Under the pieces are notes generated by a model. The model ran no database searches and was not told the DNA's origin. It saw only the letters and a list, made by a program, of their open reading frames with translations. Positions 1 to 11,829 of a stretch of DNA of 64,000 nucleotides are shown here, one piece after another; within the stretch, counting starts at the first letter, position 1, and every line of letters begins with the position of its first letter. A program made the position numbers and the translations under genes. The stretch spans positions 344,434,932 to 344,498,931 of the forward strand of contig JARYHS010008074.1 in the NCBI GenBank assembly GCA_031002005.1, given 5' to 3'. Source of the stretch: Vandiemenella viatica. Its lineage: Eukaryota > Arthropoda > Insecta > Orthoptera > Morabidae.

Positions 1-735
1 CGTGAAGTTCTCTTTTTTGGCAATCTCGACAAAATTTTTCAGGCAATACTTTGTCCTTTTGATCTCGAAGACATGCGCAAACCCGTCTTGATCGCGTCGC
101 GCTTCAAGATAGATGTCGTTCCTGAGAATTTGATATCACTAGCAGCCATCCTGGGCGTCCTTCGAGGACAGTCTTGTTGCGGGCCTGATATTGGAATGTC
201 ATAGAGCGCCAGTGCAGGCCGATATGAAGCCATACACAGCGTGCTGTCTCTCTCGATGACAGAGTCTCTGTGTTGGCGCATCTGTTCTCTGTGTGTCTAA
301 GACACAGCCGAGGTGCTGCACCTACTTATATAAGCCAACGGCTCTCTCCGAGGCCCGCGCCCGGCTGCGAGTGGGCAGAGCTACAGGTCTTTGTAGCGGG
401 CTGTTTGTGGCGTTTGCTGGACATGTGTGCCACGCTCTCTGCGTAGAGTTGCCAAGGCTGGTTTCCATTCCTCGCTGAGATAACAGCCCACTATCTCTGT
501 AGTAGGAGTTGGCCAATCGAATTTCAATTGCCTCTTTGACTATGGAATTCCAAAAATATGAGGTCCTGGCCATTATTGTAACGTTAGTGAAGTCAACCCT
601 GTGGCCATGGTTGTACACATGTTCGGCGATCACTGACTTGCTGTATTGTCCTAGGCGGAGATGGCGTTTGTGTTCTTCACACCGGTTTTGCACTGAGTGG
701 ATAGTTTGACAGATGTAGCACTTTTCACACTGCAT
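1..735 (-). mobile_element. Penelope-like element 3' part (GIY-YIG endonuclease remnant)
   Basis: The minus strand from 735 encodes a peptide with CEKCYICQT, then EEHKRHLRLGQYSKS, AEHVYNHGHRVDF and FWNSIVKEAIEIRL. This is the layout of the GIY-YIG endonuclease of Penelope-like retroelements, with the YIG tripeptide changed to YIC. The element tail continues leftward to the window edge. The RT domain is missing, so the copy is broken off on its right. It faces away from the related plus-strand fragment at 820-1335. Confidence 0.75.
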
Positions 736-819
736 TTGTACTTAAGGCTAGGGCAATTTCTGACAAAGAAGGCCTACCACAGTAACTGGAACATCTAAGA
801 ACTATCTTCAGGCAGAATA

Positions 820-1335
820 GTTACACCGAGAAGCAGATAAAAAGGGGAATTGATCACAAGCCGGAGAAAAATCTAGTCCACCAGGAAGAAACACCTGAGG
901 CCACCGCTTTTCTGCCTTTCGCTGGAAAAACCTCGGGGAAAAATTGGCAGAATTCTCGCAAGGCATGGAATAAAATATTTCTACTGACCACCAGCTAAAA
1001 TTTTGGATTACCTCAGAGTTCCCGGAATTTACAGCATCCCGTACAAGTGTGGAAAGTGCTACATTGGTCAAAACCGGTGTGAAGAATGCAAACGCCATCT
1101 CTGCCTAGGACAATACAGCAAGTCAGCGATCGCCAAGCATGTGTACAACCATGGCCACAATAACGTTATGATATTGGCTAGGACCTCATATTTTTGGGAT
1201 TCCATACTCAAAGAGGTGATTGAAATTCAATAGGCAGACACCTACAACAGAGATAGTGGGAAATGTCTTAGCGAGGCATGGAAACCAGCCTTGGCAACTC
1301 TACGCAGAGAGGATTCTTTCAAAACACTATCCGGC
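820..1335 (+). mobile_element. Penelope-like element fragment (linker plus GIY-YIG endonuclease)
   Basis: The plus strand carries, across a frameshift near 1000, a linker with LPFAGKTSG-type residues and then GIYSIPYKCGKCYIGQ, EECKRHLCLGQYSKSAIAKH and FWDSILKEVIEIQ. The GIY and YIG motifs are intact. It is close in sequence to the minus-strand copy at 1-735 (shared LGQYSKS, HVYNHGH and ARTSYFW). It is a 5'-truncated, frameshifted copy. It gives way to LINE-A sequence near 1440. Confidence 0.72.
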
Positions 1336-1439
1336 AGTACACCCGTAAAGACTTAATTTCAAGCATACACCAGGAAAGTCTCTGTTCTTACATATGCAAT
1401 ATTAGTTGTAAGTATAATTGAGTCTGGAGAGATGTTTGG

Positions 1440-2935
1440 CATCTACATTACGAAGTCACTGAGGATTTTAAAATAGCAGAAATATTGAGTGACTGGTTTA
1501 ATGAGACGGGGCTATCATTCTGTGATAGGGAATAATTCACAGGACAGTCTGCCTATGTGTATAAATGAGGAAACTACATAATTTGAAATAAATTCTCAAG
1601 AAATTCAGAAAGCTAAAAAACACAAAGGAGCTTGTGTAGATAACATTACTACAGATGTGTTAAAGATTATGGGATATGATACTGTACATTACCTTGCAAT
1701 TTGGTTCAAAATGAGTCTGGAGTCTTGCTGCTTACCTGACGACTGGGAAAAAGTGATAGTGATAGTGGTACTGGTTCATAAAAGGGGTGGGGGGTGAGGT
1801 GATAAATAGGGTTGAAAATGATAGGCAGTTTAGTTTGATATCAGTGATAGACAAAGTGATGGCGAGATTGATATGCAACTATATCAGAAATGTCTTTGAG
1901 GAAAGAAACCAGTTTGCTGTTCAACAAAATGGCTTCACTCAAAAATATTCATCTGAATCTTGGATGGTAGCCATTTGCGAGATATTTCAGATGAATTGGT
2001 CAAGGGAGGCAAAGTTGATAGTGTAGCACTATATCTTCATAAGCTATTTGTAAGAGTGAACCATAAAATGGTTTTAAATAAACTGAAAACTATTGGATTG
2101 AATGAAAAAGTTACTTGCTGGGTAGAGGAGTTGTTAAAAGCCATAAAGCAAAGCATTAGAGTAGGAAATACATTATCAAAATAGGTGGAAGTAAACATTG
2201 GAGTGCCACAGGGAAGTGTATTGGGACCGTTGCTGTTCATTATTAGAAACCATCAGAATTTAGGTTTTAATGCAGATGATACAATGGTTTACAATAGGAT
2301 CAAAACAGATGAAGACTGAACAGCTACAGGGTGACTTGGATAGAATATAGAAATGGGTAGGTCAGCTTGGAATGAAGATAAATGCTAAGAAATATCAGCT
2401 TATTAGTTACACAGAAAAAAAAAAAACTAAAGATGTGTATGATTATAGGGTGAAGTTGAATTTCTTGTTGAAGGCTTAAATTCTAAATATCTTGGCATAA
2501 TGTTTATTAACAAACTCAGTTGGGCAGAGCACATTGGCCAAGTGGTAGGAAAAAGTTACAAAATCATTAATTTACTCGAATGGGTGATGAGGGGATGTAC
2601 CAGAGATGTTAGGGAATTGGGTTACAAAACTTTGGTCAGACCATTAGTCCCGTATGGTGGTGCAGTTGGGACCCACATTTTGGGTATCAAGTACAGGAGT
2701 TGGAAAGAGTGCAAAGTAGAGCAGCTAGAATTGTTTGTGGAAATTATTGCAGGACCCATTCAATATCTGATATGGATTGGGAGGGTGAAGAGAGTGCTGG
2801 GAATAAACAGGGCTTCTGTTGCTGATGGGGCTTGGTGCGATATTGGCCAAGAATCATTTGTTTCCAAATTGGATGGAAAGAAATTTTTATATATGATAAA
2901 TAAATCAGCAAATTAAGTACAGTGCTTTTAAATGA
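1440..2935 (+). mobile_element. LINE-A fragment: linker, reverse transcriptase, C-terminus (decayed)
   Basis: Broken frames read through a LINE reverse transcriptase in order: EVTEDFKIAEILSDWFN (about 1455), a LICNYIRNVFEERNQF block (1870), VNHKMVLNKLK (2060), GVPQGSVLGPLLFI (2200), a NADDTM version of the FADD box (2270), LGIMFINKLSWAEHIGQV (2490) and VMRGCTRDVRELGYKTLVRP (2585). Several stops and frameshifts separate them. The same family recurs many times in this window (see 13289-16983 and 18459-19860). It is a CR1/L2/Jockey-type non-LTR element by motif style. The exact clade was not tested. Confidence 0.8.
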
Positions 2936-3389
2936 TATAATTCTTAAGCCTTTGGCCTACAACCATGTGTGAGGCTCATGGCCCATGGTACATTGGGCGA
3001 AAACTGACTATAACAGGTGTCACCTGATGTGTGGTATGTAAGCTGGCTTAAGTGTAAACATCATAAAAAATATCATACAATTGAAGATTATTCAGAAATT
3101 TGACTTAAATATTATTGATTTATTCTTTATTTCAAGATAATTAACCTTCTGTGATACATTTACTTCAATTATTAACCTTTACTGATTGTTTAATTTAATA
3201 TACAACGGTCGTCCACAAAGTAAGTTCAGTTTCTAATTCTACCCGCGGCAGCGCTACTATCGCAGTTCCGAGCATGCGCGGCAGTTACTGACTCAAGGAG
3301 AAGAGATGTACGCCATTTTAAGATTGCTGCTGCTGATGTGTGCTTTGTAGTGCTTCTTTGTAATGTCAGTCATAGTTTAAAATGCCACC

Positions 3390-5013
3390 GTGTGTGAAAT
3401 CAGATCTGTGATTCATTTTCTAAATGCAAAGAAAGTTAAACCAAAGGAAATTCATCACCAAATCTGTGAGGTTTATGGACAAAATGCTATGAGTGATTCA
3501 ATGATTAGAAGATGGGTCAGGCTGTTCAATGAAGGACATGGTCAAGTGCACGATGAAGAACCGAGTGGACACCCGTCTGTCATTACTGCTGAACTGGTTC
3601 ACACAGTTGAAGAGAAGATTAAGCACAACCGTAAGTTTATACTTAGTGCCCTTGTTATGGAAGTTCTGCAAATCTCACAATCACTAATTCATGAAATTGT
3701 TACTGAAAAACCGAAATTTCTAAACTATGCTCACATTGGGTACCCAAAATTCTTACTGAATAACACAAAAAACAACAGATGGATAATGCACTTCAGTTTT
3801 TGACACGCTACAATGAAGAAGGCGATGGTTTTTCTTTCTCGTATAGTCACGGGGGATGAAACTTGGGTATCATACGGGACCCCTGAAACAAAACAGCAAT
3901 CAATGGAATGGAGGCACACTTCATCCCCAACAAAGGTTAAGCCTAAGCAAATCTTGACACGTTGAAAATTCATGTGCACCGTTTTTTGGGACAGAAAAGG
4001 CATTTTGCTGATTGATTTCTTACCATGAGGCCAAACAATCAATACACATGGTTATTGCAAGACCACTATGAAATTGTGCAAAGCAATACAGAACAAGGGC
4101 CGAGGGTTACTGTCAAAAGGTTTTTTTTTTTCTTTTTCAATGATAATGCCCGACCTCGCACGGCGAATGGGACCAAACAACTCTTACTGTAATTTTACTG
4201 GGACATGTTTGATCATCCTCCGTACAGCCCGGACCTCACTCCTAGCGACTTTCATCTCTTCTTACACCTAAAATCTGTTCTCGGTCAACACTTCAACGAT
4301 GAGGACAAGCTGAAAGAACATGTTAGCACATGGTTGAATACACAGGCGGCAACCTTCTATGAAGAAGGCACACTGTAGTGACTGATTTGTCGGATGGATG
4401 TGTGTATAGTCTGTACTCGGTCACTATAGCTACAACTTGCGACGTACTCTTCTTCCGCTACGCTGTTAGTCTTCTTTGCTTGTCTCACACCTAAAAATAT
4501 TAACTGTGGGCTGCATGGGAAGGAGAACATACGGCTTGCATTCATTGAATGAAATACTGAAGTAGTTAACCGATGTTTATTGCAACACTGGGTACTTGGT
4601 TACAAGGAAAATACATCTGCAACTTCACGCGAACGTAATGCCATCAAACTAGTTATGTTGTAGGAAATATCCTATGACATGTGTAAACGAGAATCTTGGC
4701 GGGAATCTCGTCCGATCGGTATCGCCCGAGGCCAAGCTGTCGCTCCTAGAGATCAGACACGAATGTGTAGAAGTTACAAGTCGTCTCTGCAAGGTGACCT
4801 TCGCCGCGCGTGCTATTTTGCACGCGCCTAAGATTTCCTGCTGAGCAATGTGAGCATTTCCGCTCAGCGTTTGCAGCACGTACGACTCGCTCAGAGTCGA
4901 CAGTAAAATAGAAGGTTTTAATATAATAAAATGCGTCCCTTACAATACAAAAACTTGTGCCACGCTATGACAAGTGCCTACAAAATTTCAGAAGCTATTT
5001 AGAAAAGTAGTTT
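3390..5013 (+). pseudogene. mariner transposase (split and frameshifted)
   Basis: The N-terminal helix-turn-helix region opens with CEIRSVIHFLNAKKVKPKEIH. The catalytic domain has GDETWVSYGTPETKQQS (first Asp) and VFWDRKGILLIDF. The region of the second and third catalytic Asp residues is scrambled by frameshifts around 4100-4260. The reading frame is broken at 4373 by the solo LTR and resumes after 4948 with LVPRYDKCLQ and a stop at 5011-5013. With the LTR removed, the frame runs across the junction. Stops, for example near 3800 and 3963, show it is dead. Confidence 0.85.
4374..4944 (+). mobile_element. solo LTR (571 bp) inside mariner A
   Basis: The segment begins TGTAGTGACTGA and ends TCCCTTACA (5'-TG...CA-3'). 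It is flanked by ACAC (4370-4373) and ATAC (4945-4948), a 4-bp target-site duplication with one mismatch. ATAC is the ancestral form because it keeps the mariner codons in frame. An AATAAA signal lies near 4924, close to the 3' end. No gag or pol is present, so it is a solo LTR left by LTR-LTR recombination. The superfamily is not resolved. Confidence 0.75.
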
Positions 5014-5111
5014 AACAGTTGTAGATTCTTGTACAATAAACATTTTTTCTGTATCTGTACACGTTTGTTTTGTATAACCAAATGGAACTTACTTTGTGGA
5101 CATACCTTGTA

Positions 5112-5890
5112 TCATTTAGTTATAATCATTTGTTTGTTTTTAATTTTTACTGTATTTTTGTTATTTGTTAAATTAACTTTTCCTGAATTATATTTTTACT
5201 ATTTATACTTCCAACCCAGACCATCCCGTGGCAATTCATGCAAACTTCCATAATTCAAACAACCTCAACACCTGTTTCACAGTCAGAGCAATTAGAGTTT
5301 TTCCGAATACCACCACCCCTTCAGAACTCCGCATATGGGAACTAGCCTATCAACATATCCTTGACACCAGACACACCCCTGGCCTAAACCTATGTTAAGC
5401 CTGTCACTTGCCATCTCTCATTTCATTTTACAGTCGGTTATTTTTTTTTTTTAATTATTATTATTTATTTATTTATTTTTATTTTTTTATATATACATTA
5501 TTATATTATTTTTTCTATTTTTTTATTATTTATTTTCAACTTTTTGAATTAAGCTACACAAAGATTATATTGTTTTGTTTCACTTTTATCGCTGGTCAAG
5601 CCTATTCCCCCCCCCCCCCCCCCTCCTTCCGGCAATTCTACCACTACCACGCATTTTCCGCCTGTGCTTCATTCATGTGGCGGGTTGGGATGTGACCAGA
5701 TCTTTCCCCCTGCCATATGTCTTGCCTCTCACATGAGTAAGACTAAGGTCGAAATATTGTGCAATTCGTGTGTTTCTGTGTTTTTACATGCCTCGCCCTC
5801 CTGCCTTCATCTGTGGTAAGTGACGGGTAACTGTTTATTTTCCCTATCCTATCTTATTTTCAGTGCCTCGCGGCAGTTTCTTTGTTTCCT
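5112..5890 (+). repeat. Possible retroelement 3' end with a conserved peptide and tail
   Basis: A plus-strand frame at about 5210-5395 reads HPVAIHANFHNSNN..., then LRIWELAYQHILDTRHTPGLN, which looks like the C-terminus of a retroelement protein. I cannot name the family. T-rich sequence, a C tract at 5605-5622, and a tail (about 5765-5890) follow. The tail is also present at about 12055-12180; both contain CCTGCCTTCATCTGTGG and CCTATCTTATTTTCAGTGCC. Beyond the tail I see nothing up to the MTTP exon at 6269. Confidence 0.4.
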
Positions 5891-6268
5891 TTATCCAATT
5901 GAATTATATTTTTCTAATAGATATGACACCCACAGTAACTCATGTGTGATTGGTATAACTAGGAAGATTTGCTGGTCTGTGGAATGGCCCAGCAGTTGTT
6001 TACTTTTTAGGACCACGCTGTTGAATCTTAAATCATAGCACAAGCCATTAACATCAAATAATAACTGTATTAAAAATTGTCTCTTGATAAAATAACAACA
6101 ATTAGAATGAACTTGGGGGGCTTAGGTATTAACTTCACTAATGTATCCCAGGAATTGAAGATCAGCTGTACTTTACTTTTTACAAGTATTTGCCAATGAT
6201 ATAATATTTTGAAAATGTTTTATTTCTGTATACTTGTAAAAATATAAATAAGATATTAAACTTTTCAG

Positions 6269-6429
6269 GTTACATTTATTAGACCTTCTTGGTGCTGCAC
6301 AGACATTACCAGCTCATGAAGCTGCTATTAAATATCTACAGCTTCGAGATGACTCAAGACTAGATGAAAATGAAAGATACTTTTGGGCACTGTCCTTGGG
6401 GTCCCATCCTCATCCACAAGTTGTTAAAG
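6269..6429 (+). CDS. MTTP: Microsomal triglyceride transfer protein large subunit, internal exon (helical domain)
   Basis: MTTP is the ER-lumen lipid transfer protein that loads triglyceride onto apoB-type lipoproteins; it works with protein disulfide isomerase. This exon follows a TTTTCAG acceptor (AG at 6267-6268) and ends at a GTAAAA donor (6430). It is entered with one base of a split codon and encodes LHLLDLLGAAQTLPAHEAA, YLQLRDDSRLDENERYF and SLGSHPHPQVVK, then one base of a Gly codon. This matches the alpha-helical vitellogenin-N/LPD_N region of MTTP. It exits in phase 1, which fits the exon at 20628. Vitellogenin or apolipophorin are weaker alternatives: the three exons together align collinearly with MTTP. 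Confidence 0.85.
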
Positions 6430-6999
6430 GTAAAAAATTGTTTTTGATTTAAGTAAAATATAATTTGTGAAACCAGCTATATTTCTGATTATTCTCTCAA
6501 CTTTCTGCAAACATTGGTCATACAGATTTAGGTAAAGGATTACAGCAGACATTATGCCTCATATAGCATATGATGATTTTTCCTTAATTATATATTATAA
6601 TTCTATTCACATAATGTAGAAAGTTATTTCAGTTGCTTATAAGTAGAATAATTTTAGCAGAAAAGTATGGAATATAATTAGCAATTGAACACACATAATA
6701 TAAACTTCATTGGATATATCTGTCTTTCAAATAGCAGGAATACCATAACATCATATATTTTTGGGTAATGAAATGAAATATAGTGCAAGATGTATCCCTG
6801 GAATATAAACTCTTTTACTGGTATTAATGAAAATATTAATTTAATTAATTCAGTCATTTTATTTTGTCCCATACATCACTTACATACAATAAATTGTATG
6901 TTGACTTAGGACAAGTAAAAGGTACATTGTGTTCTATAGTACTCACTGGACTCATTGGATGACAGGAGGGTGAAGTGGGTCATAGGAGTGTACAAAGCG
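6430..6999. other. Intron sequence, no feature seen
   Basis: AT-rich intron sequence downstream of the MTTP exon. Short frames here have no recognisable residues. I see no TE ends. Confidence 0.5.
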
Positions 7000-7310
7000 T
7001 ATATTGGTGATGAGGCATGGAAAGATATTGGTGTAAGAATTTAAAGATATGGATGGAAGGGAAAAGATGACCATGACCATAAGCTGGCACTCTATTTCAG
7101 GCACTAGGGCGTAAGAAGATTCTCTTTTTTAGGTAAAGGTGTCTGGGATTGGAATAAGTTACCAAGAGAAATGATGAATAATTTACCAAAAATGTTGAAG
7201 AATTTAAAGTTAAAATTTGTAAAGGGAAAATGTAGGTGGGTGCAGAAAAGGGGGAAGATGAGTGTTCAGGGAAATTGCCACTGGAGCATGCGATCCATTG
7301 CAATTTAATT
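7000..7310 (+). mobile_element. LINE-A 3' end fragment
   Basis: The plus strand encodes RHGKILV, KMTMTISWHSISGT-type sequence, and then GVWDWNKLPREMMNNLPKML in broken frames. It matches the minus-strand tail at 58110-58396 (GVGRFSFLGEGVRDWNKLP). It ends in an AATTTAATTTAATTT-like tail near 7310. Confidence 0.65.
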
Positions 7311-8259
7311 TAATTTAACTAAGCAGATTCCATCTTGCTTACCAGTTTAATGCCTTAAAACTATTCAACCTCCACTCATACATGTTTGTCAGTCACTTTT
7401 CATACATCTGTAATATAAATTCACTTTATTTTTTAGCTTATTATATATGTGAAGATATCTTATATAATTATTCACTGGAAATTCAAACAATTTTTTATTC
7501 ATGTCATTATTTCCCTTGTTCCATCATTTAAATACTCTTTAATTGAGTAGAAGGCTTTTGATTGAATTATTCTCTCTTGTTACCGATTAATCTTAAATCT
7601 TCAGGAAGCTAATTGAACAACTGGGCTCCAGAATTTCAAAGTTTTTATGTTGTATACTTGAAAATTCAAATCAGTTTTATTAGGTGTTTCATACTTCTGT
7701 ATTTGTTCATTCTTTTTAACATCTTTAGTGAGTTAAGGCAGTATAGTCTTCTATACACATATACACGGGAATGTTTCTATTAATCACTTATCAGAGTATT
7801 CTCATCAGAAAAAGAGAACAGTGTCAAAGTATCACACATAAGATTAATGAATAAATGGTTCACTTGTATTCATGGCTGGTGTCAAAAACTAACACTGTGT
7901 ACATAACTTTAAATGAAAAACACAGCACATAGTTAATAACTAAATTAAATGATAATGCCAAAGCAACTGTTTTTGTATGGGTTAATAATGTATGTATTTT
8001 GCCACTGCAGAAAAATGGCAAAAGTGCATTAATAACTAATTTTGCCTTTTTTTGTTCTCTACTGTAGTTGTTTTCCTTTGCATTTTTAGGTAAAATACTG
8101 GGGACTAATTAGATTGCATTTCATCTAAAAAGTGAGCTGTCCTAATGTCATCTACCAGTTCATTTATGAAAATGATTATTTTACCCTTAATCCTAACAAA
8201 TAACATTAAAATAGCAAAATGGCAGTGACAGATTCAGGAAAGCAAAGTTGCAACGTCAA
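7311..8259. other. Intron sequence, no feature seen
   Basis: AT-rich, with short open frames only. I see no motif, TE terminus or RNA gene. Confidence 0.5.
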
Positions 8260-8515
8260 TTTCATTTAATTAGGATGGAGCAGATGTTTCAATGGCAATT
8301 TATCCATACCTATTTTTCCTCTAATTTTTTTTTTTTATCTGCCAATTTTGCTCTCTACAAATTTTAATTTTGAATAATTCTTGAATTTTTGTAAATTATT
8401 TATCACTTTACTTGGTAATTCATTTCAATCCCTGACTCCCTTTCCTACAAATGAAAATATACCCACACCATTATGTCTGAAATAAAGTATCAGCTTGTGG
8501 TCATAGTCGTATTTT
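8260..8515 (-). mobile_element. LINE-A 3' end fragment
   Basis: The minus strand resembles the LINE-A C-terminal region. The plus-strand text shares CAATCCCTGACTCCCT, AAATTTTAATTTTGAA and CAGCTTGTGGTCATAG with the copies at 12490-12760 and 58110-58396. It abuts the mariner at 8529. Confidence 0.6.
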
Positions 8516-9472
8516 TTTGGTAGTGATACGAGGATGGTTTGAAAAATTCTTGGAATGGAATTGAAAGAAATGACTTAGTGAAACTTTATTTTTCAATGTA
8601 GTCTCTGTGTACATGAATGCACTTAGTATAAGGACATTGGAACTTCACTGGACCATCTCAAAAATTAGATTCCTCCAAACCTGCAAAACACCCATCAACT
8701 TCAGCGGTCAGTTCTTTGTATGATAAGAATCGCTATTTACCCGGGAAAATTTTGTGCTTTGGGAAGAGATGGAAATTTTATTGTGACATATCAGGTGAAT
8801 AAGGTGGGTGCAGCAACAGTTGGTATCTTAGTTCATGTATTTTTGCTATGGCAACACCACTTGTGTGAGGGCACACAATGTCTTGATGAAAGATGACTTT
8901 CTCCTTTGCCAAACCTGGCCTTTTTCCATGAATTTGCTGTAGTTAGTGATATTATTCCATAATTGTTTGGGAATATATTCTATCAATAGAATCCCTTTTG
9001 CATCCCAGAAAACTGATGCCATGCCCTTTGTCTGGCCATATTGCCTTTTCATTCTTTGGTGGTGGTTAATCAACATGTTTCCACTGCTTTTACTGTTATT
9101 TTGTTTCTGGGGTATTATAGTGGACACAAATTTCATCTTGAGTCAGATTCGTGCAAAAAATCTTGTTGGTTTCTCTAAAAACAGGTCAAACATTGTTTGG
9201 ACATTTCCACTCTGGTGTGTTTATGATCCAGTGTTAAGAATTCTAGCAACCATGTAACACACAATTTTCTCATCTCAAATTTCACTTTTAAAATGTGATA
9301 TACCTGTTCGGATGACGTAGATGATCGCTAGAATTTCAGCAATTTCTCACACGTTCATTCAGCGATCTTCCAGGTCTGTTTTATGCAGTTTTGCAATAAT
9401 TTCTGGGGTAGTGGCACATCTTGGACATCCGCTGCCAGATCATCTAAGCTGTGCCAACCAAATTTGAACTCA

Positions 9473-9833
9473 GTGGGCACGCAATTTTATTTAGTGATAC
9501 TAGTGTACTTGTTCATGAAAGCAGATGGTGGCCCAGGCGTATCAGAGAATAGCTGGAAATTAAAGAGACCAAATGATATGAACGCAGACAGTGGTCTACA
9601 ACTTGACCAAATATGGTCATGCTTGCTTAGGAAAACGCGGAACGCAAGCCCCCATTGGACAGGCCACGCTGGCGGCGGTAACTTGAGTGACGTCACTCCA
9701 AACAGTTAGCGCTCTTTCCAGGAGCTATATATAGGTGACAGAGATCCCAGCCCTCTGAAGAAGGCCGCAAAATGATGGCTGAAACGTTAGGTTTTGATAA
9801 ATTGATGCGGTTCAACCCGGACAACCAAGATAA
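9473..9833 (+). mobile_element. Short 5'-truncated Penelope-like element inside mariner C
   Basis: It is flanked by CAAATTTGAACTCA (9459-9472) and CAAATTTAAACTCA (9834-9847), a 14-bp target-site duplication with one mismatch; long TSDs are typical of PLEs. The interior encodes a PLE-style protein tail (SVLVHESRWWPRRI, then MNADSGLQLDQIWSCLL, frameshifted). Downstream are a TATATATA box near 9727 and a hammerhead-like motif at 9750-9793. Only about 360 bp of the 3' end was inserted. Confidence 0.75.
9750..9793 (+). ncRNA. Hammerhead ribozyme-like motif of a PLE
   Basis: The conserved boxes are in order: CTGAAGA at 9755-9761 (CUGANGA consensus), a helix-II candidate AGGCC...GGCT around a 10-nt loop, then GAAA at 9781-9784, followed by CGTT and AGG. 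The bases before box 1 (CCT) can pair with AGG after the putative cleavage site, giving helix I. Helix III would be very short (ACGU), as reported for minimal PLE hammerheads that work as dimers. Identification rests on boxes and pairing read by eye. Confidence 0.55.
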
Positions 9834-10183
9834 CAAATTTAAACTCATTTGTTCACTTGGAAACAATTGAATATAAAGGAGAAGAATCCCCCAATGTATT
9901 CTGAAAATTGACATGAATTTCCCCTGCTTTCATACCTTTGTTTACAAAATACTTAATCACTGCCCCAATCTCGTTCACATCCCCCCCCCTTACCCCTCCC
10001 CCATACTCACAAATCACTACACAGAAACAACAACAAAGAGAGAGATGTCTGTACCACTGATCTCTACCCTGAATACTGACTCATCATGTATTTACTCCTA
10101 AATGAAGACCTATTATTATGTGGGAACCTCATTCGGGTGGCACTAACCTCTGGCGGTGATTACGAGAACTTTTCAAACCATTA

Positions 10184-11829
10184 GAATGGTGGAAGAAGGG
10201 ATTGTAAAGAAGTCTGGATTACCTCAGGCATGAATAAAATACTTCCTTACTGAAAACTATGACATCACTATAACAAAAATGTGTGTGTATGTTTTTCGAA
10301 GTATAGGTGCTTAATACTTACCTTTAACATGGCCTTCTGCACACATTAGCAATCTAAATACTGGTCTTTCAACGACACATTACAAATACACTTAGCATTT
10401 CTGTAAGTGATATTATGAAGGATTTAGTAATTCTGACTAATGAAAGAGTAATTGTGAGGGGAAAAAATTGAGATCTAAAATATTTTTAAGATTATAATCA
10501 AGTGAGTGCTTGTGCTTTCATTCAGTATAGCCAGTCATATATAACTATTTACATACAATATATCTTCAAAATCTCCACTTATTCAGTACAATAATCAAAC
10601 TAAGTGGCACTTGAGCACAAAAAAGGTAGAAGCTTCTAATTTCTAGATATTCTCCCAAGTAGGTACCATGCAAAATGACATAATTATAACTTTTTTCTTG
10701 AAATATCTTTAGTTTCTGAACTGCAAATTAAAAATCACCAAATGTAAAATAAAATTAGAATTGTACACTGTTCTTTCCAGATTTAAAACTGATAGTTAGT
10801 TATATGATGTAATTTAATACTTTTGATGGAAGAATTTAAGTTTGGAAATTATGGAAAATATCATTTCATTGTATACAGCTGTCAAAAACACTTTTTAAAT
10901 ATTGTTCATAATGTGAATAAAATATAAACTGACATGGAGATTGAAGGTTTTTTTTTTCTCTGCAAATGATGGAGTAATAAAATTTGGCTGGTACTTAAAT
11001 ATATGTAAATATTTTAACAGATTTCTTCATTGTCTTTGTTGTCATACGAACTCGCCATTCTAATCTAATTTAGTGGCTGAAAAACCTTGTGCACTAATTG
11101 GACTATTGTATTTGGAAGACATGCAAAATACATTCAAAAGTTAACATTTCCAAATAAGCAAATATTCTTAAACAGAAAGTCACAGATTATAAAAAAAGAT
11201 ATATATTAGTTTCAGGTTAACTTGTATCCAATACATAAACAGAAAATAAATGAAAGTGCTTTATTTTCTCTCCAAACATCACATTGAAACTGCTATTTGT
11301 TTTATTTATTGTGGTGAATTGGTTTTAATGTACATTTCCAATGTTACGAATTGATTTCTTGGTAATTTTCTGTGATGGTTTCTTTTACAAATGATAACCA
11401 TTCAAAAGGTAGACTACCTTTCAAGAAAATTTACCAAGACAGAAATTTCAGAAACAGTGCCATTATCTCTCCTCCTGATTCTAAATAGGCCTTAAAAGTA
11501 CATATTTTAGAATACACTTTGCTTCCTATTTTCTAAGTATTATTAAAACTGATGTCACTAATTACACTGTGTTTAAAATGTTTGCATCAGAATTTGTCTA
11601 AACTCTGAAGTTAAGATATATTTAAGGATAAATTTAAGAAATTATTTATTCTCTTGATTGCTAGTATGGGAGATGTCTCTGTGCCATCATACAAACATTG
11701 ATTTATTACCTTGTATATTCTTTTTGTCAAGTTAGTGTGCTTTAAATCGAGTTTGAATCTGTGCTGTATTATTCATGTAAATCTCAGTAGATATTTCTTA
11801 ATAAGATTCGATAGGGACAAATAACCCAT
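10184..11829. other. Intron sequence, no feature seen
   Basis: AT-rich non-coding sequence with poly-T and poly-A runs. I recognise no frame, TE end or RNA. Confidence 0.5.

Larger units (their letters stand above)
3203..5109 (+). mobile_element. mariner-family DNA transposon A
   Basis: Terminal inverted repeats begin CAACGGTCGTCCACAAAG at 3203; the right end, read from 5109 on the minus strand, begins CAAGGTATGTCCACAAAG. TA dinucleotides flank both ends (3201-3202 and 5110-5111), as expected for Tc1/mariner insertion. The 1.9-kb length exceeds the usual 1.3 kb because a 571-bp LTR is inserted at 4374-4944. Removing it gives about 1.33 kb. Confidence 0.85.
8575..9970 (-). pseudogene. mariner transposase (broken)
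   Basis: The N-terminus at about 9880-9960 reads IKYFVNKGMKAGEIHVNFQ. It continues through TNEFKF (about 9840), is broken by the PLE, and resumes with ATTPEIIAKLHKTDLEDR (about 9380-9410). The catalytic core includes KGMASVFWDAKGILLIEY (about 9000) and SPDMSQ followed by a stop and NFHLFPK (about 8760). There the expected third catalytic Asp reads Asn and the preceding codon is a stop. The C-terminus reads TKCIHVHRDYIEK. Multiple stops make it a pseudogene. Confidence 0.8.
8529..10183 (-). mobile_element. mariner-family DNA transposon C, interrupted by a PLE
   Basis: The left terminus CGAGGATGGTTTGAAAAATT follows TA at 8527-8528. A diverged mirror of it (ACTTTTCAAACCATTA) lies at about 10169-10183, so the right boundary is approximate. 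Transposase peptides are read on the minus strand. A 361-bp PLE with a 14-bp target-site duplication is inserted at 9473-9833. Without it the element would be about 1.28 kb, normal for mariner. Confidence 0.8.

Noticed and set aside
5408..5695. 95-codon plus-strand frame rich in Phe, Tyr and Ile
   Set aside because: It is T-rich low-complexity sequence with no motif.
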